Shown here piece after piece: positions 33,145 through 42,951 of a stretch of DNA of 64,000 nt; within the stretch, counting starts at the first letter, position 1; every line of letters starts with the position of its first letter. This stretch comes from Malachius bipustulatus (lineage: Eukaryota > Arthropoda > Insecta > Coleoptera > Melyridae). The position numbers and the translations under genes are program-made. The stretch spans positions 36,925,579 to 36,989,578 of the forward strand of contig OU342638.1 in NCBI GenBank assembly GCA_910589415.1, read 5' to 3'. A model generated the notes under the pieces. It saw nothing but the letters and a program-made list of their open reading frames with translations, made no database searches and was not told the origin of the DNA.

Positions 33145-33340
33145 GTATAATTCTTATTCTAAGCTATAAAATAATATTGTATTATTTTTCTTACCGATAC
33201 CCTTTCAAGAAAATAGCAGGTAGGTTCAGTTTAACAGAGGATGGGGTTAGTATTCCGCGAACTCTGACTTTTTCTCTCAGCTTTGCGAATTTCTCAACCT
33301 CTCACTTCAAGAGTCACCGAACGAATCATAACCTATAATT

Positions 33341-34215
33341 ATTTTCTTGCAGATCGTCGTATATGGAATATGACGTCAAGCAAATGACAGTTGACTTTTA
33401 GGCGTTCCTTCAAGTAAATGACAGCTGACTTTTAATTTTGACGCGTTTCGTCCTGCCATTGACAGTAGACTTTTAATTTTGACGGGTCTTTGATTAGGTA
33501 GTAACTAAAGTGCCGCTATACTCATAATATTTGATGACATCATTTTGGAGATGCATCAAATCATACCTAATATAGGTATGTGAAGAACCAAATTTTTATT
33601 TAAATTCTGGACGTTATAACTTTTCGTTTTCTTTAGTGAAGCATTCTGATTTGTTGATTTAATTTCAGGGATTAGGTAACATTAACGCAAAAATTATGAT
33701 AATATTAATAATAAAGTACCATTCAACCAAAATGTTGCTACCATATTAAAAAACAAATTCATTTTTGATGTCATTAAACATTTTTGCAAACAAAAATCTG
33801 CTTGTTTGGAAACATTTTTCTCTCATTCGAGATTTTACGGAATGATTTTAACTTAGTAAACAAATATGAGAAGTCTAATTAAAAAATAATAATTTCAGGT
33901 GCAGTTTGGAGAGGACTGTGCAAGATACAAATAAAGAGTCTGAGGATAAGATCAGAGTGGTGGAGAAAAAGGATGTAGGTAAGAGAATAATATAATACCC
34001 CTTCATTACCTGGAATATTCAAAATATTATATTTCTCACAAATAACTATTTGAGCACTTTACATTTGTTTACATATTCAATCGCAATATAATACCAAACT
34101 AATAGCCCCTTATCATTACTCAATTATTATTAAAAAATTTCAAATTCTGGTATCGATTATTATTGTTCCACTTATTTTCCATGCTTACTTTTATAATGTT
34201 TGGGTAAACTATGTT
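33341..34215. other. Intergenic between the LINE and zinc-finger gene C
   Basis: Mostly non-coding. Degenerate short repeats of the form AATGACAG-TTGACTTTTA (three units) lie at 33380-33480. An exon-like fragment lies at 33899-33978: AATTTCAG before it, GTAAGAG after it, and one open frame (CSLERTVQDTNKESEDK ...). I cannot assign it to a gene. At 34165-34215 are the last codons of the original zinc-finger gene C (see its entry). Confidence 0.4.
34165..34215 (-). pseudogene. Detached last finger end of zinc-finger gene C
   Basis: Reversed, this stretch encodes YKHSLPKHYKSKHGK and a stop, the expected end of the last finger (compare YKHCLPRHYKSMHGK of paralogue A). The M2 MITE at 34221-34621 separates it from the rest of the gene. 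Confidence 0.8.
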
Positions 34216-34220
34216 TATAT

Positions 34221-34621
34221 GGTGGGATTAAGTTTAAAAAGTCAGATGTGACGTCACACTAACCGTCCGAATTAATATTTTTAATTTCACCAGAAAATGT
34301 CAAACAGTTAAATGTCAAGTTGTGAACGAGCATAAATTATTGATGGAAACATTCAAACAATCAATTGAACCGCTTACGTCAGTTTGAGAGCCACTGACAA
34401 CTACATAAAATTTATTCACGTAATGACATTCTATCCTCTGTGTTGTGCATTTAATTCTCATTCAAAACCAATGTTGACGTATACTTATTTATGCGGGATG
34501 GAGTGTTTAGACAAACTGGACGGTTACTATAAAAACCACGTATATGAAATAAAATAAATCGAACTATCAAAAGGATGTGTATTCTTAATCGATACGTATG
34601 ACTTTTTAGACTTTATTGGAC
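34221..34621. mobile_element. M2 MITE inserted in the last finger of zinc-finger gene C
   Basis: A second copy of the 400-bp element at 20778-21177, with the same orientation and almost the same sequence. TATAT flanks both sides (34216-34220, 34622-34626). Removing the element and one flank restores contiguity between the two parts of the finger, so the insertion site is clear. Confidence 0.88.
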
Positions 34622-35915
34622 TATATCTTGTTTCATAAGCACATTCCTGGCATTTGTATATTTTCGCATCTTTCGAATGTTTAAATTTATAATGTTTGGT
34701 CAGTTGACTTTTATCTCTTGTTTGATAAGAACATTCCTGACATTTATACACTTCTGCATCTTTTGCATGTTTATGTTTATAATGTTTAATCGAATCACTT
34801 TTATATGTCGTTTCATATAAACATTCTTGACATTTGTACACTTTTGCATTTTTAGAATGTTTATGTTTATAATGTTTGGTCAAATCACTTTTATATCTCG
34901 TTTCATATAAACATTTAGGACATTTGTACACTTCTGCATCTTTTGAATGTTTCCGCTTATAATGTAGAGTCAAAGTAACATTATCTTTTGTTTGATATGA
35001 ACAGTCGGCACACTTGTACACTTCAGCATCTTCTGCATGTTTATATTTGTAATGTTGACTCAATTTGTTTTTGATTTTGGTTTCATAAGAACACTCCTGA
35101 CATTTGTACACTTCTGCTTCTCTCGAATGTCTAATTTTATAATGTTTAATTGAATCATATTTATTTCTCGTTTCATAAGAACATTCCGGACATTTATACA
35201 CTTGAGCATTTTTGGAATGTTTATATTTATAATGTTTGTCTAAAGCACATTTATACTTTGTTTCAAAGGAACATTTCATACATTTGTATACTTCTGCTGG
35301 CTCTTCTGCATGTTTACATTTATAATGTTGAATCAAACTCTTTTTATATTTTGTTTCAAAAGAGCATGCATTACATTTATACACGTCCATACACCGTTTG
35401 TGTTTGCAATTGTAATGCATGTAAAAATTATTTCTCTTGTTTGTTTTGTACGGACAATGTGCACAGTTAAACTTCGCACCTCCTTCATCAGAAGATTGAG
35501 ACTCGGTTTCTTGGGCCGAGTCACACTGATCGAGTTCATCCTTACAAGTTCGAACATTCCCGTTCAGCAGTTCACAGCCCGGTTTGTGATCTTCAATGTC
35601 AACCTTTTCTTCTTTCAATGTCAAATTTTCTGTTTCCACTTGATGAACGGCACCTGCCTCTGAGCCTTCGGGTTTTTGTTTTATAGGAATTTCAGGTGAA
35701 AGTGAAGAAGTGTTCTTCAAACTGGTGAAGTTGCAGGAATGGTCGCAGCTTGCATCATAATTTTTCCCATTTTCACATTGGAAATTTGAGGATATGAGTG
35801 AGGAGTCATCAAATTGATGATCATCTAATGCTTCTGTTTTGACAAACATTTCCTCAATCATAAGAGGAAAATCATAACCTCCTTCTTTTGATGTACTCAT
35901 CTTATATAAACTCAC
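34527..35915 (-). CDS. C2H2 zinc-finger protein C, C-terminus replaced by MITE sequence
   Basis: 462-codon single-exon frame starting MSLYKMSTSKEGG. The acidic N-terminus (VKTEALDDHQF, LKEEKVDIEDHKPG) matches paralogues A and B at lower identity. Nine complete C2H2 fingers follow, of the type YKCQECSYETRYKS-x4-HYKxKH with linkers such as SKDAEVYKC. The tenth begins YKCQECAYETRY and then runs into the M2 MITE, which supplies 31 unrelated residues and the stop. The remaining nine fingers are intact, so a functional protein lacking only the last finger is possible. The third paralogue diverged earlier than A and B. Confidence 0.8.
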   Translation of the reverse strand: MSLYKMSTSKEGGYDFPLMIEEMFVKTEALDDHQFDDSSLISSNFQCENGKNYDASCDHSCNFTSLKNTSSLSPEIPIKQKPEGSEAGAVHQVETENLTLKEEKVDIEDHKPGCELLNGNVRTCKDELDQCDSAQETESQSSDEGGAKFNCAHCPYKTNKRNNFYMHYNCKHKRCMDVYKCNACSFETKYKKSLIQHYKCKHAEEPAEVYKCMKCSFETKYKCALDKHYKYKHSKNAQVYKCPECSYETRNKYDSIKHYKIRHSREAEVYKCQECSYETKIKNKLSQHYKYKHAEDAEVYKCADCSYQTKDNVTLTLHYKRKHSKDAEVYKCPKCLYETRYKSDLTKHYKHKHSKNAKVYKCQECLYETTYKSDSIKHYKHKHAKDAEVYKCQECSYQTRDKSQLTKHYKFKHSKDAKIYKCQECAYETRYSPIKSKKSYVSIKNTHPFDSSIYFISYTWFL

Positions 35916-36155
35916 AACACAGACTACCTCCCTCCCTAATGTTAATTATTGCAAAATGCAAATACACAATAAATAAAGTGATTTTATTTCAATTTCAATA
36001 TTATAATTTAAAAATAATTATTTTTCCTTGAGTTGCACAGTTAACCAGTGTTGCCAGCCCAGCTGTAAAAATGTAAATTGTACTCCAGAAATTTCAAACT
36101 AATAAATTGTACTAAGATTCAAATCTGATGCTCCAAAATGCTGCAAAATAAGAAG

Positions 36156-36440
36156 TATGGCTTGTCCACTGAGAGTGTTATCCTGTGAGATGCCACACTG
36201 ATCCTGACTATAAGCGATTTAATTTTTTATGTTTTAATTCCTACTAATTCTAATTATTATAATTGTACGAATCAAATCAATTATTGTATTATAATATTTA
36301 CATTATATTAATAATAAATATTATAATTATAATATAAATCAATTATTATAATTTTACAAATTAAAACATAAAAAATCAAATCGTTTATAGTCAGGATCAG
36401 TGTGGAAACTCACCGGACAACACTCAGTGGACAAGCCATA
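36156..36440. repeat. Foldback repeat with about 84-bp arms
   Basis: The left arm (36156-36239, from TATGGCTTGTCCACTGAG) pairs with the reversed right arm (36360-36440). Shared strings include CACACTGATCCTGACTATAA and TTTTTTATGTTTTAATT. The AT-rich loop is about 120 bp. It is non-coding; no target duplication was identified. Confidence 0.7.
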
Positions 36441-36582
36441 GTGTATTTGTTTTATATTTTGGATTCTAAAAAAACTTACGGCAGACTTTTGTAAGATAGT
36501 AGTACGATACACCAGACCCGGTATGTTATATGTTACTATTGATTGACGTTGAATTCTGTCGGCATGAATACCCCCACAAATA

Positions 36583-36645
36583 AACGTCAACGAGTGAATG
36601 CGCTACCCTAGTAAGCGTCAGTGTCGGTAATACAGGTACCCTAGC
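36583..36645. mobile_element. Right end of an M1 element (partial)
   Basis: AAACGTCAACGAGTGAATGC, then GCTACCCTAGTAAGCG, then TCGGTAATACAGG: the right terminus of the M1 family, without a matching left end. It sits 15 bp before a complete M1 copy. Confidence 0.7.
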
Positions 36646-36660
36646 TTCTAGCTTGCCATA

Positions 36661-37112
36661 GGGAACCTGTATTACCGCTTTATTAGGGTAGCGCATTCTC
36701 ATTCTCACAAAAAGTTGGGAAAAAAGTTGGGAACGTCAAATTTGACTTCGCATAAACGTCAGATTTTTCATGAACGTACAACTGTCTAAAAATTCACATA
36801 ATTTGTTATTATTTTATTTATTAATTTATTTTTCCCGGTAACTACGTGTTAGATACTAAAGTCTACAGCTTCGTAGATCCTATAAACCCGTAATTTTATT
36901 TTTAATACCCACTGAAAGAGGATTCATCGATTCCTATTCGTCTTATTATTTTGTTTCATTTTTCAAAATTCGCTTTTTTCCACCTGATACCTACGCCAGG
37001 CCTGTGACCAAATGTGCCAAAAATATGACATCCAGCTGTTCAAACATAACCGTGTTTAGTAAACGTCAACGAGTGAATGCGCTACCCTAGTAAAGCGGTA
37101 ATACAGGTTCCC
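36661..37112. mobile_element. M1 MITE, complete 452-bp copy
   Basis: The ends are GGGAACCTGTATTACCGCTT and AAGCGGTAATACAGGTTCCC, flanked by TA (36659-36660, 37113-37114). Interior segments (CATTCTCATTCTCACAAAAA, GACATCCAGCTGTTCAAACA) match the VPS41-intron copy, with an internal deletion relative to it. Confidence 0.85.
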
Positions 37113-37114
37113 TA

Positions 37115-37887
37115 GCTTTCCAGTTGCCACACGCGAGAGCGCCACCCATCGCGGATGGCAGAACTAAACTAACATTTTGTTACCAATTTTCAATTTCTTC
37201 AATGTAGCTATATTTTTGTCCTGTAATTAGATGTAAAATACAATTTGCGATTTCTTATTAAATATTGAATAACTCGAAAACTATGACATAGGAAAAAGTT
37301 ACAACATTTTTTTAGTAAATCACTTAGCTTTATTTTTTTTAATAAGGATTTTCTGTATTTCCACTGATTACCGATACCTAGTTATTAGAAAGAAAAGATT
37401 TTTCACCAAGGGGGCGGTTTTTTTAGGTGGGAGGGGAGGACACGTGCACCCCCAGAACTGATTTTTGTGAATTTCTGTTCTATAACCTTTTTATTAACAA
37501 TCATTGAGGGAAAACTTTAGATAAGAATTTTTTATTAACTTTTGTTACATTTTTTTTATTTTACCGACTAGACTATCTAGGGAAGTTTGATTTATAACAG
37601 ACATAATAATTATAGCTTTCATTTTCTATTTCCGTCTTCCATGGCCCCTATGATGACCAGTCTATTTTTTGTTGCTTTCTCTTTACAAAAATAGATTTAA
37701 AAAAAACACAATAAAAGGAACCAATAATTACTTCCAAAATACAATACATCTTATATTTACATAAAATTTATAATCCAGTTGAAAAATAAAATAAAATCAC
37801 CTAATTTGTAATAATCAGAGTAATCATATAATAAATATAAAATATAAATAAAATTTGTAACTAGAACAATTTTTCACGTACCCCTAG
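37115..37887. other. Intergenic, nothing recognised
   Basis: AT-rich non-coding DNA; the right part should hold the 3' UTR of the ZAD gene. No repeat or ORF of note. Confidence 0.5.
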
Positions 37888-39393
37888 TTAATCGCTCGTT
37901 TTAGTCTCTGTACCGAAATCGCGCCATAAATTCGACGAGCTCTCCTTGAAACCCGGACAACTGTGGTTATGCCTGAGCAAACTCGCGCGACAACTAAACA
38001 TGCGCCTGCACTTCTTGCACTGAATCTTATTCAAGAGAGAGGTTATGCTGCCGCAATCCATACACTTGTACAGCTGCGCACCCTCGCTCCTCTTCAGGTT
38101 GTACTTGACGTGCCGCGTCTTGTCGCTGTCGTTGCAGATCGTCTTGCAGCTGTGACAGATGAGCATCCTCGTCATGACTTTCTTCGGCTTCCGGACGACC
38201 ACTCGAGGAATGAGGAGCGGATCCGCATCCATGTCTGGTTCCATTTTTAGTTCTATATGTTCGATTTTAAGGTTAGGGACGCTTTCTTCGGCCGCCAGGT
38301 CACATTCTTCGGTTTCGATTTTTACTGGTGCGTCGGACACGTCCGGTTCTTGACCGATGGATCGCTTGGTGAGGGCGTCGACTTCTTTTTTGACATAATT
38401 GAATTCGAGTTTTTTGACACCCTTTATCCTCGCGATGCATTCCAGGTCTTGGTTATCCAGGAATTTCCGAGTAACTTTTTTATAGTAGCAGAGGATGTTT
38501 TGTATTTCAAGGCACATATCTTTGAAGTCGGAGCATTCTTCGATTTTATCGATACAACTTGAACATACGAACGAGGAGGTTGTCAAAATTGGTTTCTGGA
38601 AAAACAATAAAACTGTTATGCAAGGTTATGTAGCTCACTATTGAAGCAGAGTTAATACCAAACCCACACCGCCAAAAAATAGTTGAACACGAACATATAT
38701 AGACAAGTAGGGTTAAGGTGCGTCTTCCTGGCGATCATTCCCCTCCACGCCGTAAGGGTCGTAAATTTTATGGGAAAAAAAATGGACAAAATGATCTGAC
38801 TTAGTGAAGGGGGCTGCTGCAACATTACCATACCGACCAGTATGTGTGAAGTTAACAATAAACTTATGTTCATCCTCATAAATTAAATAAACAAACCTTT
38901 CCTAAACAATCTTCTATAAATTCAAACGAACTGGGCACCAAATCCTGACAGTCGCTGATGTCAGCATTGTTGAAGCAAATTCGACAGATTACCGACAGGT
39001 CCGAGCTGCAGTGGCTCATGCTGGTGTTGATGAAGAAGAATTCTCTGACGTTTTGCAGGTCGATGGGTTGCTGTAAACAGTTCACGATCGAATATATGTT
39101 CAATTTCTTCTCGTGGTCGCAGACGAGCCTCTTGAAATCACTGAACATCTGGATGGTCTTGATGCAAGTGTGGCAGATCAGAGGGGCGTGAGTCAGTCCC
39201 AATTCCTGTAAATTCATGCTAGTTAAATCACTCAATGACCTAGTTTGACCATCATTTTGTCGGGTTAGGGGTTACTTACCAGGTCCGGAATTGTTTGTAT
39301 TGTTAGAAGGTGTTCCGGGGACAGTCTCGGGTCAGTGTTGAGGTTTTCTGTCGCCAATCCTTCATAGATATAAAGGCAGAGCCTGCAAGCCAT
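37888..39393 (-). CDS. ZAD zinc-finger protein with two ZAD domains
   Basis: Three minus-strand exons: 39393-39280, 39205-38897 and 38595-37888, all phase 0, giving 376 aa. ZAD (zinc-finger-associated domain) is an arthropod dimerisation module built on two Cys pairs. The first is split over exons 1-2 (MACRLCLYIYEG ... APLICHTCIKTIQMFSDF). A second copy is split over exons 2-3 (VICRICFNNADISDC ... SFVCSSCIDKIEECSDF). An acidic linker with VKKEVDAL and VKIETEECD follows. The C-terminus has Cys-rich segments (MLICHSCKTICND, LYKCMDCGSI) and one clear C2HC finger, CKKCRRMFSCRASLLRHNHSC-like (C-x2-C-x12-H-x3-C). This is presumably a nuclear transcriptional regulator; DNA-binding capacity looks low with so few fingers. 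Confidence 0.8.
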
Positions 39394-39960
39394 CTTTGAA
39401 GCCCGAGTCCGAGCAGTTTATATTGCCTTATTGTTTTGTTTTTGTTGATTCAACTAACAGAAGGTAAACACTCTTAACCTAATCTTGATTTATTTCCTTG
39501 CTGGTATATTTTATATCGTTAAATAGACGAAGCTGCAATTCTACTTGATAACGGAAGACGATAGTCAAATTATTAGTTCTTAAATTTTAATTAAATGCCG
39601 TTTATAAATTAATAATTTATCTACGTTTTTGTTTAATTCAATTCCGCGGACATTTTAAAATTTACAAAAATTTGACAATCAATGACATTGACACTTGCTG
39701 AGTAACTGACAAGTGACAAGGTAAATATTATTGTTCAACTTTAGAAAGGGTAGCTCTCAGGATAAGTTACGGGCATCGCTTTCCGTTGAGGCAGTGGAGT
39801 GGTTGTCTACTATATAGTCTACTACGCCGCATTAAATAAATAACAGAAGTTTGAAGTTTGGTTAGTGTTATTTATTTATATCTTATATTTGATGAATTTT
39901 ATTGGGATTTAGGTTCTAATTTAAATTTGCCACTAAAGATTCTTTACAGAACAAATTAGA
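39394..39960. other. Intergenic upstream of the ZAD gene
   Basis: Probable promoter region of the ZAD gene at its left side. Otherwise nothing recognised. Confidence 0.4.
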
Positions 39961-39961
39961 A

Positions 39962-40083
39962 AAACTTTCGTACAGCATGCGAGGAGAAGACTGAAGACAT
40001 GGACGGTACCGTTTCGTCCTTATTATGGACTCATCAGCATATCATATCAGTCAGCTCTAAACCACACATGCTATACGAAATTT
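39962..40083. repeat. 122-bp repeat with 17-bp inverted ends
   Basis: The left end AACTTTCGTACAGCATG and the reversed right end AAATTTCGTATAGCATG match at 14 of 17 positions. The interior is non-coding. It may be a small MITE; no duplication was seen. Confidence 0.4.
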
Positions 40084-40121
40084 GGAAGTTCTATCTATTC
40101 TAACTGGTGTTTTCGTTTTGT

Positions 40122-40566
40122 AGTGGCCTCTAATTTTCAAATGAGTGAGTAGGCAACCAGAGAAACGTGCGTGTCTACTGTTATAGCGAGGATAATACTA
40201 TATAAAGAGTTTTCATGGATTTATGAATTTTACACTACTAATGCAGAGGTTTCTATTAATTCAAGAACTACACATTGATTCTCATAAGTATATACCTACC
40301 CACATTCATTTTCAAGCTAATTTTATTGAATTTTTACTGATGTGTATTTATAAATTAGATGTTAATACACGAATTAAGATGTTATGGCACATTTTTTCAC
40401 TTATGAGAATCAATGTGTAGTTCTTGAATTAATAGAAACCTCTGCATTAGTAGTGTAAAATTCATAAATCCATGAAAACTCTACTGTTATAGCGAGGATA
40501 ATACTATATAAAGACACGCACGTTTCTCTGGTTGCCTACTCACTCATTTGAAAATTAGAGGCCACT
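40122..40566. mobile_element. 445-bp foldback element with a flipped 31-bp segment
   Basis: Outer arms of 54 bp (40122-40175 and 40513-40566, AGTGGCCTCTAATTTTCAAA inwards) and inner arms of 83 bp (40207-40289 and 40399-40481, GAGTTTTCATGG inwards) are inverted and near-perfect. Between outer and inner arm on each side sits the same 31-bp segment (40176-40206 and 40482-40512, starting TACTGTTATAGCGAGG), but in the same orientation on both sides rather than inverted. The loop is 109 bp. It is non-coding. Confidence 0.9.
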
Positions 40567-40733
40567 TTTATTTTACTTATTATACTTACTTTTACCTCAT
40601 TTTTATGTGTTGGAGAACATCTTTGTCATCTCTTAATGTATCGGTGTCTCTTTGTCATCAATTTTATGCTTTGGAACATCTTCATCAGAAAGCTTGAGAA
40701 ATGTGTCTAATTAAATTTAAATTTTTTCTGCAG

Positions 40734-40879
40734 ACCTCTGCGATGGTTACTGTGAAAACGAGGGCGCCTGCGTCAAAGACATCCGAACCCAACAACCGTT
40801 CTGCAGGTGCATAGGCAGCTTCAGTGTCTATAAGAGCGAATATATAAAAAAAATTATCCTTGACACTCCCTACCTTTAA
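40734..40879 (+). pseudogene. EGF-like exon relic
   Basis: After a good acceptor (TTTTTTCTGCAG) an open frame reads [20 protein letters not shown], then [10 protein letters not shown], an EGF-like module with five of six cysteines (C-x3-C-x5-C-x10-C-x-C). The sixth cysteine is absent; the frame continues [18 protein letters not shown] and stops. No other exon of an EGF protein was found nearby. It may be a real exon of a gene with very distant exons, or a decayed duplicate. Confidence 0.45.
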
Positions 40880-42095
40880 AACGAAACGTCATTTTGAGTT
40901 GAAATTTATTTTTTTCACTTGTATTTATGAAAGGAACTTTAACTAACCTTTAAATTAGGCTCAATATCACTGAAACACCCTGTATACCGTGTATGCAGGA
41001 AAGAAAAATGAGAAGTAGAAATTAAATTCACTTAGTTACCCTCTTTTTGCCTAAAACGAACGCTGTATCTAGCTTTATGATTATTCTGGGAATCGATTTG
41101 AAACTAACATTTACTAACAATCGATTAGAACTCCGGTTAACCTGGCTTCAAGTAATTTCCGGAGTAGCAGGATCTCATTCATAGTATCTTGGAAAAATTA
41201 CTTCTCAGACAATAAAAGAAAATCATAATAACCGGGGTTTTAATATCGAAAAACTACAACACGTCGATTCAGTAAAAAAGCCCTCGTTACGTTCACATTT
41301 TCTCACATCTCTTACACATTTTCATGAATTGACTGAGCCACTTCACTAACCGTACATACTTTTTCAGATAAGAGTGACAGTGACAGTGAGGGTCAATATA
41401 TGTACCTACTCTGGTTAAGATATTTAACGCTTGGTATGCTCAATACAACAAACAAGTCTAGTGAACAAATTGATTTAATCGATTTTGAAATAACACACTC
41501 AGTAAAGGCGCTACTACCATAGTAAATAAATAAATGAATAACGAATAGTAATAGTAATAAATTGATAATGTTTAAGTTGATTTAATACTGTACTACCTAC
41601 TGTAAAATAATAATGATAATTGATTATTGTTTGTGAATAGCAAGTTTGTTCAACTTTACATTGTTATTACATTACATAGTTGTATTTTTATAATATGTAG
41701 TCGAGTCCTCGGATTTATAATTTCTTGTAAAGTTGACTCTCCGGTACCAGTACCAGTACCGCCATTACCCCCATAGGTTCGTTATTGTTAATATCTAATA
41801 GTGTTGTAAATGTTGATTTATTTTATTGAATACTTTTAATCATTGTATTACTATAAGGAACTTTTTTACTTAAAGTATTTTTACTATTGTAAGTATATTA
41901 TTTTTTTGTAATTACAACCTACTTTTATATACATTTACAAAGAATGGAAAGGAATGAATCCAGAAATGTGTACAATATTATAAGAATGACTGAATAAATT
42001 AATTAAAACAATAAATTTTTGTAATTTATTTTTTATCAAAAGAATTAAATTTACTACTTAGTAATTGGAAGAAAAAGATCTTGAATAGTTCCCAT
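40880..42095. other. Intergenic, nothing recognised
   Basis: AT-rich non-coding DNA. It contains a short GTACCA triplication near 41742 and many A/T runs, but no ORF or clear repeat. Confidence 0.5.
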
Positions 42096-42169
42096 CAGGA
42101 TCGCAGAGATGCGAGGAGATCTTTTGCCGAATTGGAGGGAAAAGATCTCCTCGCGTTTCTGTGATCCTG
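42096..42169. repeat. 74-bp hairpin repeat, copy 1
   Basis: CAGGATCGCAGAGATGCGAG, then GAGATCTTTT, pairs with AAAAGATCTCCTCGCGTTTC, then TGTGATCCTG, around a 15-nt loop (GCCGAATTGGAGGG). The stem is about 30 bp with few mismatches. A second copy lies at 42244-42317 in the same orientation. Confidence 0.85.
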
Positions 42170-42243
42170 GTCGGGGATTTTGAAATTATTATTTCATGAA
42201 ATTCGTTGTCGACCATGTTTGAGTGAAATTGAAAAGTCCCCAT

Positions 42244-42317
42244 CAGGATCGCAGAGACGCGAGGAGATCTTTTGCCGAATTGGAGGGAAAAGATCTCCTC
42301 TCATCTCTGTGATCCTG
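42244..42317. repeat. 74-bp hairpin repeat, copy 2
   Basis: Same hairpin as 42096-42169, including the loop GCCGAATTGGAGGG. Stem changes are few (GACGCGAG on the left, CTCATCTC on the right). Both copies are preceded by CCCAT and followed by GT. The start-to-start distance is 148 bp. Confidence 0.85.
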
Positions 42318-42951
42318 GTTTAATTAAATCAAACCACCACAAACATTAAATAATTTTTATTTTGAAAATTATATAAATACTAACTACAAGTCCACTTTGA
42401 AAGTTTAAACCAACCGGAAATGTTACTTCCCTTTAACAAAAAAAAAAAACTAATAATATATAAATAGACTCAGTTCACGTAATAAATACATACAAAAATT
42501 CCAATATACAATCTAATTAAAATGTGACACCTATCTTGATTAAACATCAAAAATCTTGAAAAAACTTAGTAATAAAAATATTAATTTATCCTCTTAACAT
42601 GATGAAAAAATATTAACGTCTCTTTAATAATAATTATAATAATGAGCTCCATTGTTATGACACCTTCTTGACATGAAAAACACAATCGTACAATCAAGTG
42701 AGTGATCACAGAGAAACATGATTCAATAAATACAATCATTTAGATCGGACGATTAAGAATTTGGTGCGTCTCATACTCAAAAATACAATGTGCTTGCTAA
42801 CGATTCTACGAATCGATTAACAAAAATATATACAAAAATATGAACTTTTTCTGTGACCAAACATAATGGTGGACCATCGTTTAGGCGATTTCGATCAAAC
42901 AAACGAAAGTCCATCCATCAGTAATTACAATAATTAATTAATAGACCTTCT
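42318..42951. other. 3' flank of ATP-citrate lyase
   Basis: AT-rich DNA downstream of the minus-strand gene, probably its 3' UTR and polyadenylation region. No other feature seen. Confidence 0.5.

Larger units (their letters stand above)
27632..33325 (-). mobile_element. Full-length I-type non-LTR retrotransposon, 15-bp target duplication
   Basis: The 15-mer TCATAACCTATAATT occurs exactly at 27617-27631 and 33326-33340. Between them lies a 5.69-kb minus-strand element with a 5' UTR of about 180 bp (33325-33145), two overlapping intact ORFs, a 3' UTR of about 465 bp (28097-27632) and a 3' end made of (GAA)n. ORF1 carries zinc knuckles and ORF2 carries endonuclease, RT and RNase H, the layout of the I superfamily (I/Nimb/Loa-like). 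Intact frames and an exact duplication argue for recent, possibly ongoing, mobility. Confidence 0.92.

Noticed and set aside
32970..33338. 122-codon plus-strand frame over the LINE 5' end
   Set aside because: Antisense to ORF1 and the 5' UTR; no domain.
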